From positions 186,001-250,000 of the forward strand of contig JAQSEB010000178.1 of NCBI GenBank assembly GCA_030063045.1: a stretch of DNA of 64,000 nucleotides. The letters run 5' to 3'. This document shows, one piece after another, positions 46,165 to 57,649 of the stretch; positions within the stretch are counted from its first letter, which is position 1, and each line of letters starts with the position of its first letter. The notes beneath the pieces are model-generated. The model saw only the letters and a list, made by a program, of their open reading frames with translations, was not told the DNA's origin and made no database searches. A program made the position numbers and the translations under genes. The stretch is from Pratylenchus scribneri. Its lineage: Eukaryota; Nematoda; Chromadorea; Rhabditida; Pratylenchidae.

Positions 46165-49100
46165 ATGAAAAATTTCATTTCAATTTTAATCATTTGTTCA
46201 AAAATTTTGGAAACGTTTTCTACGGGAAAAGATGATGCTGACTCTTCTCATATTGACAAGGGAAAAAGAACAAGGGACGATTATTCCCCACAAAATCCCA
46301 TGAATCCAAATGCATTGCCTCCAGAATTAGTTGAAAATCGATTTGCTCATTTACTACGAGAAGGCATGCTTATATCCGAAGATGGGTCAAGTATGGGTGT
46401 AGCTCCAACAGTTGGAAATGTTCCACATCCATCGATGGTACAACAACAAATGATGCAGCAACATTCGCCAGTGGAATGGACAACAGTTGGAAATCTAATA
46501 ACTGCAGAAGAAGGTGAATCGGGGGAAGGGGGTGAAATTTTGACATTTTTAATAAAAAATTTCTCTTTGTAATATTTTTCAGCTATTGGCGAAGTCAATC
46601 ATGCAAGCCAATCGAAAAAGCAGAAAATTCAAACGGACTTTGGATCAGGACACCATTTTGATGATCATTTTCAAAATTTTTTAAATGAACATCATGGATG
46701 GCCAAATGACTACCACATTCCGCCATCAATGCAATTTCAAGGAGAGCAAAGTAGCTTTCCATCATTTCATCATATTCTGCACAATGTATGCACTTACATT
46801 AATAATTATAGAGATCTGACGGTTCCGGTAACCGTTTGGGTTTTTCGGATTTCGGGTCGGGTTTAATTCGGGAAAAAACTAACTCGAAACCCGACCGTAG
46901 ACTTTTTCCGAATTTTCGATTCCAACTCGGATTCGGGTTTTTCGGGGTTTCGGGTTCCCGTTCGATTTTTTCAGATTCCTTGACATCAAGGTCTCAAATG
47001 TTGAATTTTCTTAATTTCACTTTCCGAAAAAATAAGCTTATGAGTACTAATCTATTAAAATATTGTTGGTTTAAATTGTTTTTTACCATTTTAAAACATT
47101 TTTCTATTAAAATTTTTTCCCTTTTTAAACCCGACCGGAAACCCGAGATTTTTCACTCCGGTTTATTGGGTCAGATTTTATTTTGGGTAATCCGATCCTA
47201 GAACCCGACAGACATACTTTGCCGATTTTCTAAATAATTAGCATCTCTGATTAAATCATAAAAAGATTTATTTCACTAATATATGTAGAATCTTATCTAG
47301 CTAGTACAAATTGATCTAAATTAGTCAATTCTAATATTATAAATAAATAAATTCAGCAATCAATGGATAATTCAATCGGAAAAAATGTTAATAAAGGAAA
47401 AAATCCAGTGCAATTAACAGAACCAATATTATCAACAAATCCACGTGGTAAAAAAAATATTTTTTTTCGAAATTAAAACAAATTTAGATTTGGATGAACT
47501 AAAAAGGCTAGAGAGAAAAAGTATATTGAAGGCAATTCGAGGGAACAATAAAGATAGCATTTTGAATGCTCTAACAGTTAAAATAAAGGACAATAATTGT
47601 AAAATTGAAACGAAAGGGTAATATAAATTTATTCTATTTTCAAATAAAATTTCGTTAAATAAGTAAATTCATTTAAACCAGAGGATGAAATCCCCGTCCC
47701 TGATGATCGCTGGGAATTTAGACCATCTGTTCCCAAATCTTCCCATTAGTAATTGTCATTCACCAATCCTAACCTCAGTGCAAACCATCAATTTTATTTA
47801 ATAAAATTATAATACATTTCAACGTTCTCGGACCATATTTCTTCATTAAATTAAAAATTAAGTTTCAATTTGATTTCCAATTTAATAATATATGAATTTG
47901 TCTGTTTTTAAAAATAATTTTCTTCATTTAAAATTTTTTAGTTTGCCATTTAATGAGGAAATATTAATAGCAACGCGCAATTGCATATTCAACATGGAAG
48001 GACAATTAGTCGATTTGATGCGGTGAAAATAATTTTAAAATTTAAATATAAATTTTTTTTACAAATAAAAATATTTTTATTTTATAAATTAAAATAAATG
48101 AAAAATACAACTATAATATTCTTATTTAAATTATAAATTAAGAGGACTAAAAATGCATCAACCAATTGGTTTATTTGAACATATACGAAAAAATTTTGAA
48201 AAACATCGAAACGGTAATTTTACTATATTTTAATTTTTAAATGGGATGTATATATTTACATTTTTTTTTAATTTTACAATCATAAGCCAAAGACACAGAG
48301 AGCTTGTTGTGAATCCTGATTTTCAAAATTTTTTAAAAATATAAAAATGAATAGTATAATTAATAAATTTTTATATGAAAAAGGGAGTTTTTATTATCGA
48401 ATACAATATATTCATTAATTTTTCCTATATTTTAAATATTTTTAAAAAATTTTCAAAGTCCCGGGTAGTTGCAAATTATCCTGTTGGCTTACACTAAAAG
48501 GGAACAGTCCCGTTGGAAGGATAATTTTCGTGAAAATTTATTTACTCGGCAACTTTCCCGAAGAAATTTTTAGGGCGAACACCAGAATAATTTATTCAAA
48601 AATGTATAGAAATTAGAAAGAATTACCCCTAAATTTCCTAATTTTAGGGGTTGAAAAATAATTTTAAAAAAATATTTATGGTATTTTACATTATAAATGA
48701 AAACGAATAAAAAAATATTAATTAGTAAGAATATTTTTTTGTGCTAAAAATAAATTTAAAAAATAATTAATTAAATAAACTATTTTATTTTTTAAGTATC
48801 AAAATATCCAAATCCCTTGGGATTGAAATTTGATTCTGAAGGAATATTGGTAAAAAGTGAAGTGCAAATTATTGAAGACAATTCAAAAAGGAATTTAAAA
48901 TATGAGGAAAGTAGAAGAGTACAATTAAATCCATCAAGCAAACTTCATTCAACAATACCAAAATTTTTATTAAAGTAATTTTATTTTTTTAAACCGATTA
49001 AGCAGTGAGTATTTCGCTAGGCATTCCGATGAAAATTTATAAATAAATCATATGATAATTTTTTTGAATTTTTTATTTGATTAATTCTAGTCATTTGTAA

Positions 49101-49279
49101 TGTAAAAATAAATAAATAATTATATTAAAAAATTTAATTTATTTAGGTTAATGAGATTTACTAATAATGATGTAATATTCATTGCTCTCATATACCTTGA
49201 AATTTTGGAAACTTTAAAAAGGGATCCCCATGATGATAAATTGGCGACATATCTGTCTACAATATTTAAAAAAATTTGA
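46165..49279 (+). CDS. SM6: secreted basic/His-rich protein with helical module, 411 aa
   Basis: Exons 46165-46513, 46583-46785, 47357-47447, 47488-47617, 47942-48022, 48143-48213, 48797-48974 and 49147-49279; the frame closes. Signal peptide: MKNFISILIICSKILETFST. Exon 1 carries KGKRTRDD. Exon 2 starts with SQSKKQKIQ and is rich in His/Phe/Asn. Exons 4-8 are the helical module: RNCIFNMEGQLVDLM, PIGLFEHIRKN, KYPNPLGLKF, STIPKFLL, YLEILETLK and YLSTIFKKI before stop. Exon 7 is 178 nt in both SM4 and SM6, and exon 5 (81 nt) matches its SM4 and SM7 counterparts. It lacks the long Gln-rich exon of SM5 and SM7. The ATG at 46165 is preferred over the upstream in-frame 46129 because it begins the conserved signal peptide and follows an acceptor-like site. 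Confidence 0.87.
46810..47250. repeat. Low-complexity GGGTTTTTCGG/AACCCGA insertion in SM6 intron 2
   Basis: Repeated gggtttttcggg and cccgaccg words, with cagaaccc... counterparts, make up most of this stretch inside the 571-nt intron. A frame at 46836-47201 across it is not protein-like. It may be a small element whose ends I cannot define. Confidence 0.55.
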
Positions 49280-50494
49280 GGAGTGAAGAAAGAAAAAATC
49301 TTTTCAAAAACTGTGGTAAGATGGCTGAAAAAGTCGAAGTGATTTGGAGTTTATATATTTTTTTTAAAATCAAACATTTTCGATTTTGCTATTTTTTTTC
49401 AATTGTTTTATTTCATATTTCGGTTATATAAAAATTTTATATTTTTATAAATTTTTTGACTCGAATTTGAGATTTGACTCTTATAATTTATTGTTTTTGC
49501 ATAAGATCAACTACTGCCAATGATATCATAATAGGATTAATTATTTTGAAAAGCGATGGATTTTTGACTAATGAGGATAAAACTGGAAGGAGGATGAGAA
49601 AGATTAATCAATAAGAGTAACCACTAACCACCAAATACATCTATATCCAAATTCTTCTTCTCCTCCAATATTGTGTCCTAATTCCATGCCTTTTTTTAAA
49701 TAGTTCATTCTCACTATGAACATTCTAACTCATCCCTTCTTATTTTTAATGCCCTATCTTGATTATTATGGCTATAAAGAGAATATGAAAGAGCCAATTA
49801 AAGGAATATGGCCCAAAGCTGAAGCCAAAACTCTCAGTGGTGAATGTGGCTTAGCGGTTTAGGCAACAATTGAGAAAGGGGCTCCTCAGCGATGGTGGGA
49901 CAATGAGCTCCAAATTATTTTTTCAATTCCATTTCATTGGTCCTTGGGTTGGCCCCTTCCCCTCCCCGTCCATGGGCTTTTTCCCCCGTCCCCGAAAATG
50001 AATATTCCCCGTCCCCGAATCCATTCCGTGGAGCCTCTCCCCGGCCGAGGACCCCGAAATTTCGGGGAAATTTTTTTAAAAAAAATCAACTAAAAAGTCG
50101 TTTTTTCTTTATTTTTATGTATGAAAATTGTTATTTTTAATGAAAAATTATCCTCTTTTTGAAATATTTCATTTTATTCATTCAAATTCCATATTTTATT
50201 AAAAAATATTCTTATATAATTATAAAAGAGTTATAGTTGGGTAATAGTACAACAGCAGTTCGTTCTTCCCCATTTTTGATAATTATTTTTAATTTCCTCT
50301 TCATATCAAATATGTATTTAGGCTTTAGGGATAATCGAGGTCAGAGAATTCGAAATAGACGTCCGTTTTGTCGTATTTTAGGATATTAGTATGATATTGC
50401 CAACTTTAATCTTTAACCAAGAAAAGGCAAAGGGAATAGGAGACCAGAGTTACCAAAATACTTACCTAATTTTATGGAATTGACCATATTTTCG
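49280..50494. other. Spacer between SM6 and SM7
   Basis: AT-rich except 49940-50060, which is a C-rich run (ccccgtccccgaa words) similar in style to the ends of the 33417-34613 element. 49848-49870 (gtggcttagcggtttaggca) looks A-box-like but has no B box. Nothing else supported. Confidence 0.4.
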
Positions 50495-51010
50495 AAGGCC
50501 TTTGGAACGAGGATGGACTTATTTGGCCAGAGATGAAGGCCGGTGGAACGAGGATGGACTTATTTGGCCAGAGATGAAGGCCGGTGGAGCGAGGATGGAC
50601 TTATTTGGCCAGAGATGAAGGCCGGTGGAACGAGGATGGACTTATTTGGCCAGAGATGAAGGCCAGAGAATCAAGGATGGGCCTATTTGGCCAGAGGTGA
50701 AGGCCAGAGGAGCAAGGATGGGCCTATTTGGCCAGAGGTGAAGGCCAGAGGATCGAGGATGGGCCTATTTGGCCAGAGGTGAAGGCCAGAGGAGCAAGGA
50801 TGGGCCTATTTGGCCAGAGATGAAGGCCAGAGAATCAAGGATGGGCCTATTTGGCCAGAGGTGAAGGCCAGAGGAGCAAGGATGGGCCTATTTGGCCAGA
50901 GGTGAAGGCCAGAGGATCGAGGATGGGCCTATTTGGCCAGAGGTAAAGGCCGTTGGAACGAGGATGGGCCTATTTGGCCAGAGGTGAAAGCTGTAGAGAT
51001 GGAGATGGAA
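50495..51010. repeat. 41-bp minisatellite, SM7 upstream copy (about 12 units)
   Basis: The word atttggccagag recurs every 41 bp (for example 50644, 50685, 50726). Two sub-types are visible: gtggaacgaggatggactt units first, then gagcaaggatgggcc/gatcgaggatgggcc units. It is the largest of the three arrays. Confidence 0.9.
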
Positions 51011-51564
51011 TAAATCAATATATCCATTTCTATGAGTAGATTCGATAGGCCTCACTCACAGTGCTATACCTTTTTGACAGCTTTTTCTAACTTCTCTTTA
51101 TTTTCTCTTTAATTCCGCGGTTCATTCCTTCGTTCCCATTTCATTAATGTCAAATCATAAGCTCACATAATTTTTTCTCATCTAATATGATTAAATTAAA
51201 ATCTATTAAGCCAGCAGTACAATTCAGTACTATCTATTATTTGGATCAATCTTTTGGTCAAACTCACAACAAAAAGCACTATTAAACAAGAAAGGAATAT
51301 ATAATTCGAAAGCGTTAAAATTCTATTAAAAGTGGTTTTAATTTCTTCAAATTTAAAACAAATTGTAAAATAAGCAGGTCCTTTAAAAATTCTGGTTTAT
51401 TAAAGTTGGATTTATATAGAATTTAAAAGGGTTCAAATTATAAATGACTCTTTGGGTTAACCAATGTTATATCACATTCTCGTTTAAATTCTTACCTGAT
51501 TGATCTATTGCCAAAAGAATGATTTTAATTTCCTATTTATTATTCATTCATCATTTTTAGAGAC

Positions 51565-54500
51565 ATGAAAAAATTCTTATTTATTTTATTTATTTGCGCA
51601 CTAATTTTTGAAATAATTTGTACCGATAATAAAGATGAAGCCGGACCATCGCAAAGAGAGAACAAAGGGAAAACACAAATGGAGGAGGAGCATTCCGATT
51701 CCGAACAAAATTCGTTGATGGTGATAAATACCAATCCGAATGATTTTGGGCAGCTTGTGCGTCAATGTAAATTAATATTATTTTTTTCAAATCATTATCA
51801 AAATTTTAGTTACTGGTCAACATGTTGATCAGGAACAATTGATGCCATTACCTTATCAACATCCAATCCAACATTTATCTGGTTATTCATTGGAAACGCC
51901 AAATTTTCCCGCTGATTCTACTTATGAACAATGGCGACAAGCACAAGCCGATTTATTTCAATATTATCATCATCAACATCAACAACAATATTCTAATCAA
52001 CCCATTGAACATATTAATGTTGGTGGCACTTCCCATGGTCAAATTCATCATCAAGAACATCAGCAAATTTTCCGACCAATTCCCTCTAGAATCCATCACG
52101 ATGACAATCCAAGCCAAGCATCTTCGCATCATCAAACATTTGAGTCAATTTCGGGGGGTAGGGATTAGGGAATTTTTTGTTTGTTTGAAATTTTGTTAAA
52201 TATAAGTTCAAGGACAGCATAGTGGCATTCATGAGCCGCCATTAATGCCCCAAGGATTTCAAAGTGGCATCCATATTCCGCAGACAATGCTTCATGAATT
52301 GCATAGTAACTTCCCATCAATTCATCATTTACCGCCAACAATGGAACATCATGAATTACAAATGGACAATTTCATCAATGTAATATTTATAATATCAATA
52401 ATCATTGGTTATCTTTCTAATTTTCCAATTATTAAAAAATAATCGTGCATTTATTTCACAACAAGTAAAATCGAGCTAGGAAAAATTGTTTTAAATTTAT
52501 CTAAGCGAATTTTATAAAATTCAGCAATCGGCAATGCAAATGTCATCAATAAATAAACATGGTAAAAAATATAATTTTAAAACTTTTGAAATTTTACCAA
52601 TTTAGCTGAGGATGAAAGAAAAAGACGAGAGAAAAAGGGCGAAATATTTAAGGCCCTTCAAAATAAAATAACAGTCAATTGCAAAGATGAATATAAAGGG
52701 TAATATTTTGAAATTTTATTTTATTTTAGTAAAAATACTATGCTTAAATTTAACCCCGCTATTATTTATAAACGCAATATAAAATGGGGAATTTATAAAA
52801 ATGGTGAAAATTTAACAGCAAAAATTGCCATAGACATTATGGCCAGGGGTTGAAACGCAACTCAAAAAAATCGCAATCGCGACTCGAAAATTTTCACTGA
52901 AATCGAACTCCAATAAACATCACAATTCTCGCAACTGCAAATCGCAATTTTTCAAAAAAATTTTAAATCTTTTAAAAAATTGAAATTTCGAAAACAGAAA
53001 GTGAACTTTTATTCAAAAAATATTAATGATATTTTAAAAAATAAAATTGTAGGTTTTCGAATTTTGTTTTATGAAAAGAAGCTTTTTTCAAATTTTCTGA
53101 CTTAAGTTTTTGGCAAAATTGTCTCCAATGAACCCAGCCGAACTGAAATTTTTCGTTCAATTTTTTCTCATTCTTTATAAAAATTACCTTTGAAATTTTT
53201 AAATTTTATATCAATTTGGTTGTTTCTTTTAATGGGCATTGATAATTGGTTATTTTATATGAGGTTTTTTCCATGTTGCTTCTAATATTTGGTCAATTTT
53301 ATCAAAATAATACCACCAAAAATCATAAAATTTTTCATTTTTTGTTATTCTATTCTTAAAACATATGAAATATATTTCGTGATTTAATTCAAAAATAAAT
53401 TAGAAGAACAAAATATAATAAAAAAAGAAAGAATTTTTAATTAAAAAATGAAATTCCTTTCAAAAAAAAATCTATATTTTGGTTGAAAATTGCAAAGGGT
53501 CCCCCCTTTGACTTTTCACAATTTTTCGCAACTTGCAGTTACACCCCTGATTATATACAATATAAAAAGCTAAGGAAAAAATGTCACACACTTTTTTGGG
53601 TATAATAAGGTTCGGGGTGTGTGTACGGGGATGGGACCTGGAAAAGTACATCGGCCTACCGGACAAATTAATTACGGCTAACTAAAAATGAGAAATAATA
53701 TATAATAGAAAGGTTTTATTTTTACAAATGCCGCAATATATTTGATTCTGACAACTTATTCTGATGAATATTTTTTAAATTTGTGCTAGGGTCAAATATG
53801 ATATCTCAATCGACTCATTTTGACAAAAGGAGTCGAATGAGTGCATATACTATCGAAAATTAAGACACATCTCTATTGGGCCTACTTAATAATTTTCAAT
53901 TCAATTTCCAATTTAATAATATATCACTTTTTTCAATTTGTAACAAATTTTCTTTGAAATCAACTTTTTTTAATAGGAAGTTAACGGAGCTGAAAACTTT
54001 TATAGCGTCTCGCAATTGCATAATCAAAATGGAAAGAGAATTGATCCATTGGATGAGGTAAAAATAAAAATATAAAAATTTTAGTAAAATTTTAATAAAT
54101 TAATTTTAAATTATAATTATTGGAAAAAATACAACAAATATTTTCTTATATAGATTAAGAGGAATAAATGAACATTATTCACATTTTGGTTTACTTGAAC
54201 ATATTCGAGAAAATCATGAAGACCATCAAATCGGTAATTTTATTATATTATTTATTAATCATCTTATTATTATTATTAGCAAGGAAAAAAATATAAAAAT
54301 TTTGAAATTTAATAAATTAAGAAGTAATAAATTTTCTCATTATCGGAAGGAGGGAAAATTCATTATCGTGGTGGGGGGGATGGAAATTTTAGATTCTCTA
54401 ATAAAGGTTTTTCTTACCTAAATTCACATATACTAATGGCATGATCAAAATTAAAGGATATTAAATGGTTTAAACCGTCTCCACACCCAAACGATAATGG

Positions 54501-55526
54501 GAAAGTATCCTCCATTTTAAAAGTTATTCGGTCCAAATTTTTAGCCTTTGCCTATATCTAATAATAAACTTAATTAGCCTCGATACTTCTTTATGATCCA
54601 GTTATAGGTCGGAAAATTTCCGATTTTAAGAAGGGAGCCTAGTTCTAGTATTAGAAATGTTGATTTTTTAATGGGTAAATTTTCATACAATATAATTGTA
54701 AATACACTTTTAATACCCCACTCAAATAAATCTAAATAAAAAATATAAAAATTTTGCCAATTTCTTAAAAGCTTCACAAAATCCAGCAGAATAATATGTT
54801 AGTTACCTCGAATTTTCTCACTCAAATATTGGAATGTTGACAAATACCCCTTAAGTAAGTTTCAAAAGAGTATTTACGTTGTATCTTATATTAAAAAAAA
54901 AGCGAAAATTGAGTAGAAAAAAGGCACTTTTAATAATGAACGAATAACAAATATAATTATTAATGTTCTAAATGCGAAAAAAAATATTTTTAATTTTTTA
55001 GAATTACATTTTCCAAATCCTTTGGGATTGAAATTTAATCTTGAAGAAGAAAATTTGGGAAAAAATACATTTCCAATTACAGAGGATTCAGAAAAAGAAA
55101 AACATGCAAAAGCTGAGAGGAAAAGAAGAGAAAAACAATTAAATGCATTAAACGAACTGCACTCAACAATACCAACATTTTTATTAGAGTAATTTTATTT
55201 TGCTTCATAAAAATTTAATTTAGTTTTGAAATAGAAAATAATATCTTCAAAAATTAAGTTTAGCTTATTTTATTAAACATTAATTATTATTTTAGAGTGC
55301 GCCGACAAAATTAAAAAAATTTTCAAATTTTTCCCACATTTGTTAATAAATTTAAAAAAAAATAAATTAAACAATTATATTAAAATTCAATTAATTTAGA
55401 TTAATGGAATTGACGCGATATGAAGTAATGTTTAGTGCTCTTATATATCTGGAAATTTTGGAAGCATTTAAAAATTATCACAATGACGAGAATTTTTTGA
55501 CAACATATTTTTCTACAATATTTTAA
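51565..55526 (+). CDS. SM7: secreted Gln/His-rich protein with helical module, 442 aa
   Basis: Exons 51565-51766, 51810-52157, 52207-52379, 52525-52561, 52606-52699, 53977-54057, 54154-54233, 55002-55188 and 55400-55526; the frame closes. Signal peptide: MKKFLFILFICALIFEIICT. The first exon is short, with KGKTQMEEEHSD. Exons 2-3 are dominated by Gln/His/Ser/Pro (HHQHQQQYSNQPIEHINVGG). The corresponding SM5 exons share the DGTSH/GGTSH and SIHHL motifs. Exons 5-9 are the helical module: SRNCIIKMERELIHWM, GLLEHIRENHE, FPNPLGLKF, KRRE, TIPTFLL, YLEILEAFK and TYFSTIF before stop. If the exon 3 donor were skipped, a short hydrophobic tail would follow instead (VIFIISIIIGYL). Intron 5 (1.28 kb) carries a hAT-like element. 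Confidence 0.86.
52844..53549. mobile_element. Possible hAT-like element in SM7 intron 5
   Basis: It starts caggggttgaaacgcaact, and the inverted end reads caggggtgtaactgcaagtt. The flanks attatggc and attatata match at only five of eight positions, so the target duplication is doubtful. The interior is AT-rich without ORF. Confidence 0.5.
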
Positions 55527-55877
55527 AAATCTTGATGAGAGAAGAAAGAGAAAATCTTTTCAAAAATTATGGAAAGCGCTGTATAAAACAAAATTGAATT
55601 TTATTTATTGTCTTTAAAACCAAACATTTTCAAATTTTTTGCTATTTTCTATTTTAAATTATTTTATTTTATGTTTCGGATATAAAAATTTTATATTTAA
55701 TTAATTTTCTTAGTAAAAGTTACTTAATTTGATTTTCAACATCGAAATATATTAGATACATATAATTCAACAGCAATAAATTGATTTCCCATTCTTAATA
55801 ATGGGAAAAGAATGAAAGTTTATCATTTTGATTCAATAAAGTTAAAGCAGAGCAAAATGTCTAGAAAATGTGATCAT

Positions 55878-56535
55878 TAGAGCACGGATTTTTATTGATA
55901 TCAATATTTTGTTTGCTATCTTAAAATAGCTTCAAACCAACGTAAAACATGTTTTTATCAATGTTTTTGATGATTTTCGTGGACTTTTTTGTCAATATTC
56001 ATCAATATTTTGCCATTTTTTGACCGTCAATATTTATGTCAATATTTTGCCATTTTTTGGCATTTTGATCAATATTTTGAAGATTTTTGAAGATTTTCAA
56101 TAAATTTTTTAGTTTTTTTTTTGTAAAAAATTGAAAATTTTTTTATAAAATTTTGAAAATTTTTCAAAAAAATTTTTCAACATTTTTGAAAAAATTGTGA
56201 AAAAATTAATTTTAGAATTTTAGAACAAAAAAATTAATCATAAAATAGATTTTTGGCATTTTTAAAAATTTCAATAGAAAATTTCATTTTTTTGAAATAT
56301 ATTTTAAAATTTTTGAATAAAAAAGGTCAAAATGTTAATAATTTGAGATTGAAAATATTTAAACAAATAATTTTACATTTTTTTTGCTAAAATTTATCGT
56401 TTTTTAAAAAATTTTCATCAATATTTCATCAATATTTTGCCTATTTTTTGCCATTTTCGTCAATATTTTGCGATTTTTAAATCAATATTTTCATCAATAT
56501 TTTGGGATTTTTCGTCAATAAAATTCCGTGCTCTA
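55878..56535. mobile_element. Non-autonomous hAT-like element filled with CAATATTTT words
   Basis: The ends tagagcacggatttttattg and, inverted, tagagcacggaattttattg are flanked by identical gtgatcat (55870-55877 and 56536-56543). The interior repeats atcaatattttg on the left and the same word again on the right, with an A/T-only middle. 658 bp, no coding capacity. Confidence 0.85.
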
Positions 56536-56543
56536 GTGATCAT

Positions 56544-57649
56544 CAAAAGTGTAGAGGAGATCAAAATCAAAATACTTTCTAATTCTAACGGCCACCAATC
56601 TCATTCCCTTGTTTTTCTATTCAATTTCAATATGATGTTAGGAAGAGGGCAAATAAATGCTAGATCATCTTTTCATATTGCCAATTTCTACTGGATTATT
56701 ACACTAATCTTGATGCGAACACCAATTCTTTATTTTTGCAATTATTTTTGTGTCAAAAAGGAAATATGTTAAAAACAAAAGACAAAAGTTGATAATAAAT
56801 AGGAAGTGTATTCAATTTTTTATATAAAATTCAGTTTAATTCTTATTCATCTTAGAAGAATTTGTTTTCTATTTTCTCAAAATTGTGGAGCAAGATCGGT
56901 TGGCCGACATTTGCGGACCCGACACTTGCGGACCAGATGGTCTAGCGCCGAAGGTGGTTAAGCTATTGTGACATTGTTTATGACATATTATTAAGCATAA
57001 AATTAGCTACAAAATGATATCAAATGCATTGGCCAGAGTTGAATATTCGCCGAGTTATGGCCAAAAAACCGTCAAAATCACAATTTTAATTAAATCAACG
57101 GTTTTTTGGCCATAACTCGGTGAATATTCAACATTATCCAAACCTTTTTATGTCATTTTGTAGCTAATTTTATGCTTAATAATATGCCATAAACAATGCC
57201 ACTCCAGCTTTACCATCATCGGCGCCAGACCGGTTCGTCCGCAAGTGTCGGGTCCGCAAGTGTCGCAGTACGGCAAAGATCATGATTGCTTTGTTGTTTT
57301 CCAAATGACTGTGGGTGGAGCCCCATATCCTCTCGAACGGTTTTAATTCGACATCCATTTTTTTCTGGTCACCGTCTAAACAATGGAGAGAAACACGAAA
57401 ATCCTCTGCCCATCGGAATTCGGCCTAATCTCTTTCTTAAATTAATTTTTCATAATTTTCTTTATCATTTTTTTCATATTTCGGATAAAAATTTTTATAT
57501 TTTTTAAATAAATTTTTGAGTCGAATTAAATATTTTTAAAAAAGAAAAAAAATTATATAAATAAATATTATAAAAATATATGTAAAAAGGATAGAATATG
57601 TAAATTTTAGAATAGAACTGGAATATCAAATTCGCATTATAATTTATAA
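56544..57649. other. Region between SM7 and kinase gene
   Basis: Besides the palindrome (56903-57268), no gene is supported. A frame at 56437-56772 begins inside the hAT-like element and has no recognisable features. Confidence 0.35.
56903..57268. mobile_element. Large palindromic element
   Basis: The two arms are near-perfect reverse complements over ~170 bp each. Outer words: gacacttgcgga/tccgcaagtgtc. Middle: cataaaattagctacaaaatgaca-type. Centre: ccgagttatggccaaaaaac with ggttttttggccataactcg. It would form a long hairpin. A truncated relative lies at 26400-26640. Confidence 0.85.

Noticed and set aside
49848..49930. Possible tRNA gene
   Set aside because: An A-box-like start is present, but there is no B box, no T-loop and no pairing acceptor stem.
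50495..51010. CRISPR-like array
   Set aside because: Units are directly adjacent without unique spacers, in a spliced eukaryotic genome; it is a minisatellite.
52371..52442. Hydrophobic tail VIFIISIIIGYL as the real end of SM7
   Set aside because: It lies after a good GT donor at the place where SM5 and SM6 also splice, and the downstream module continues in phase. Kept only as a possible read-through form.
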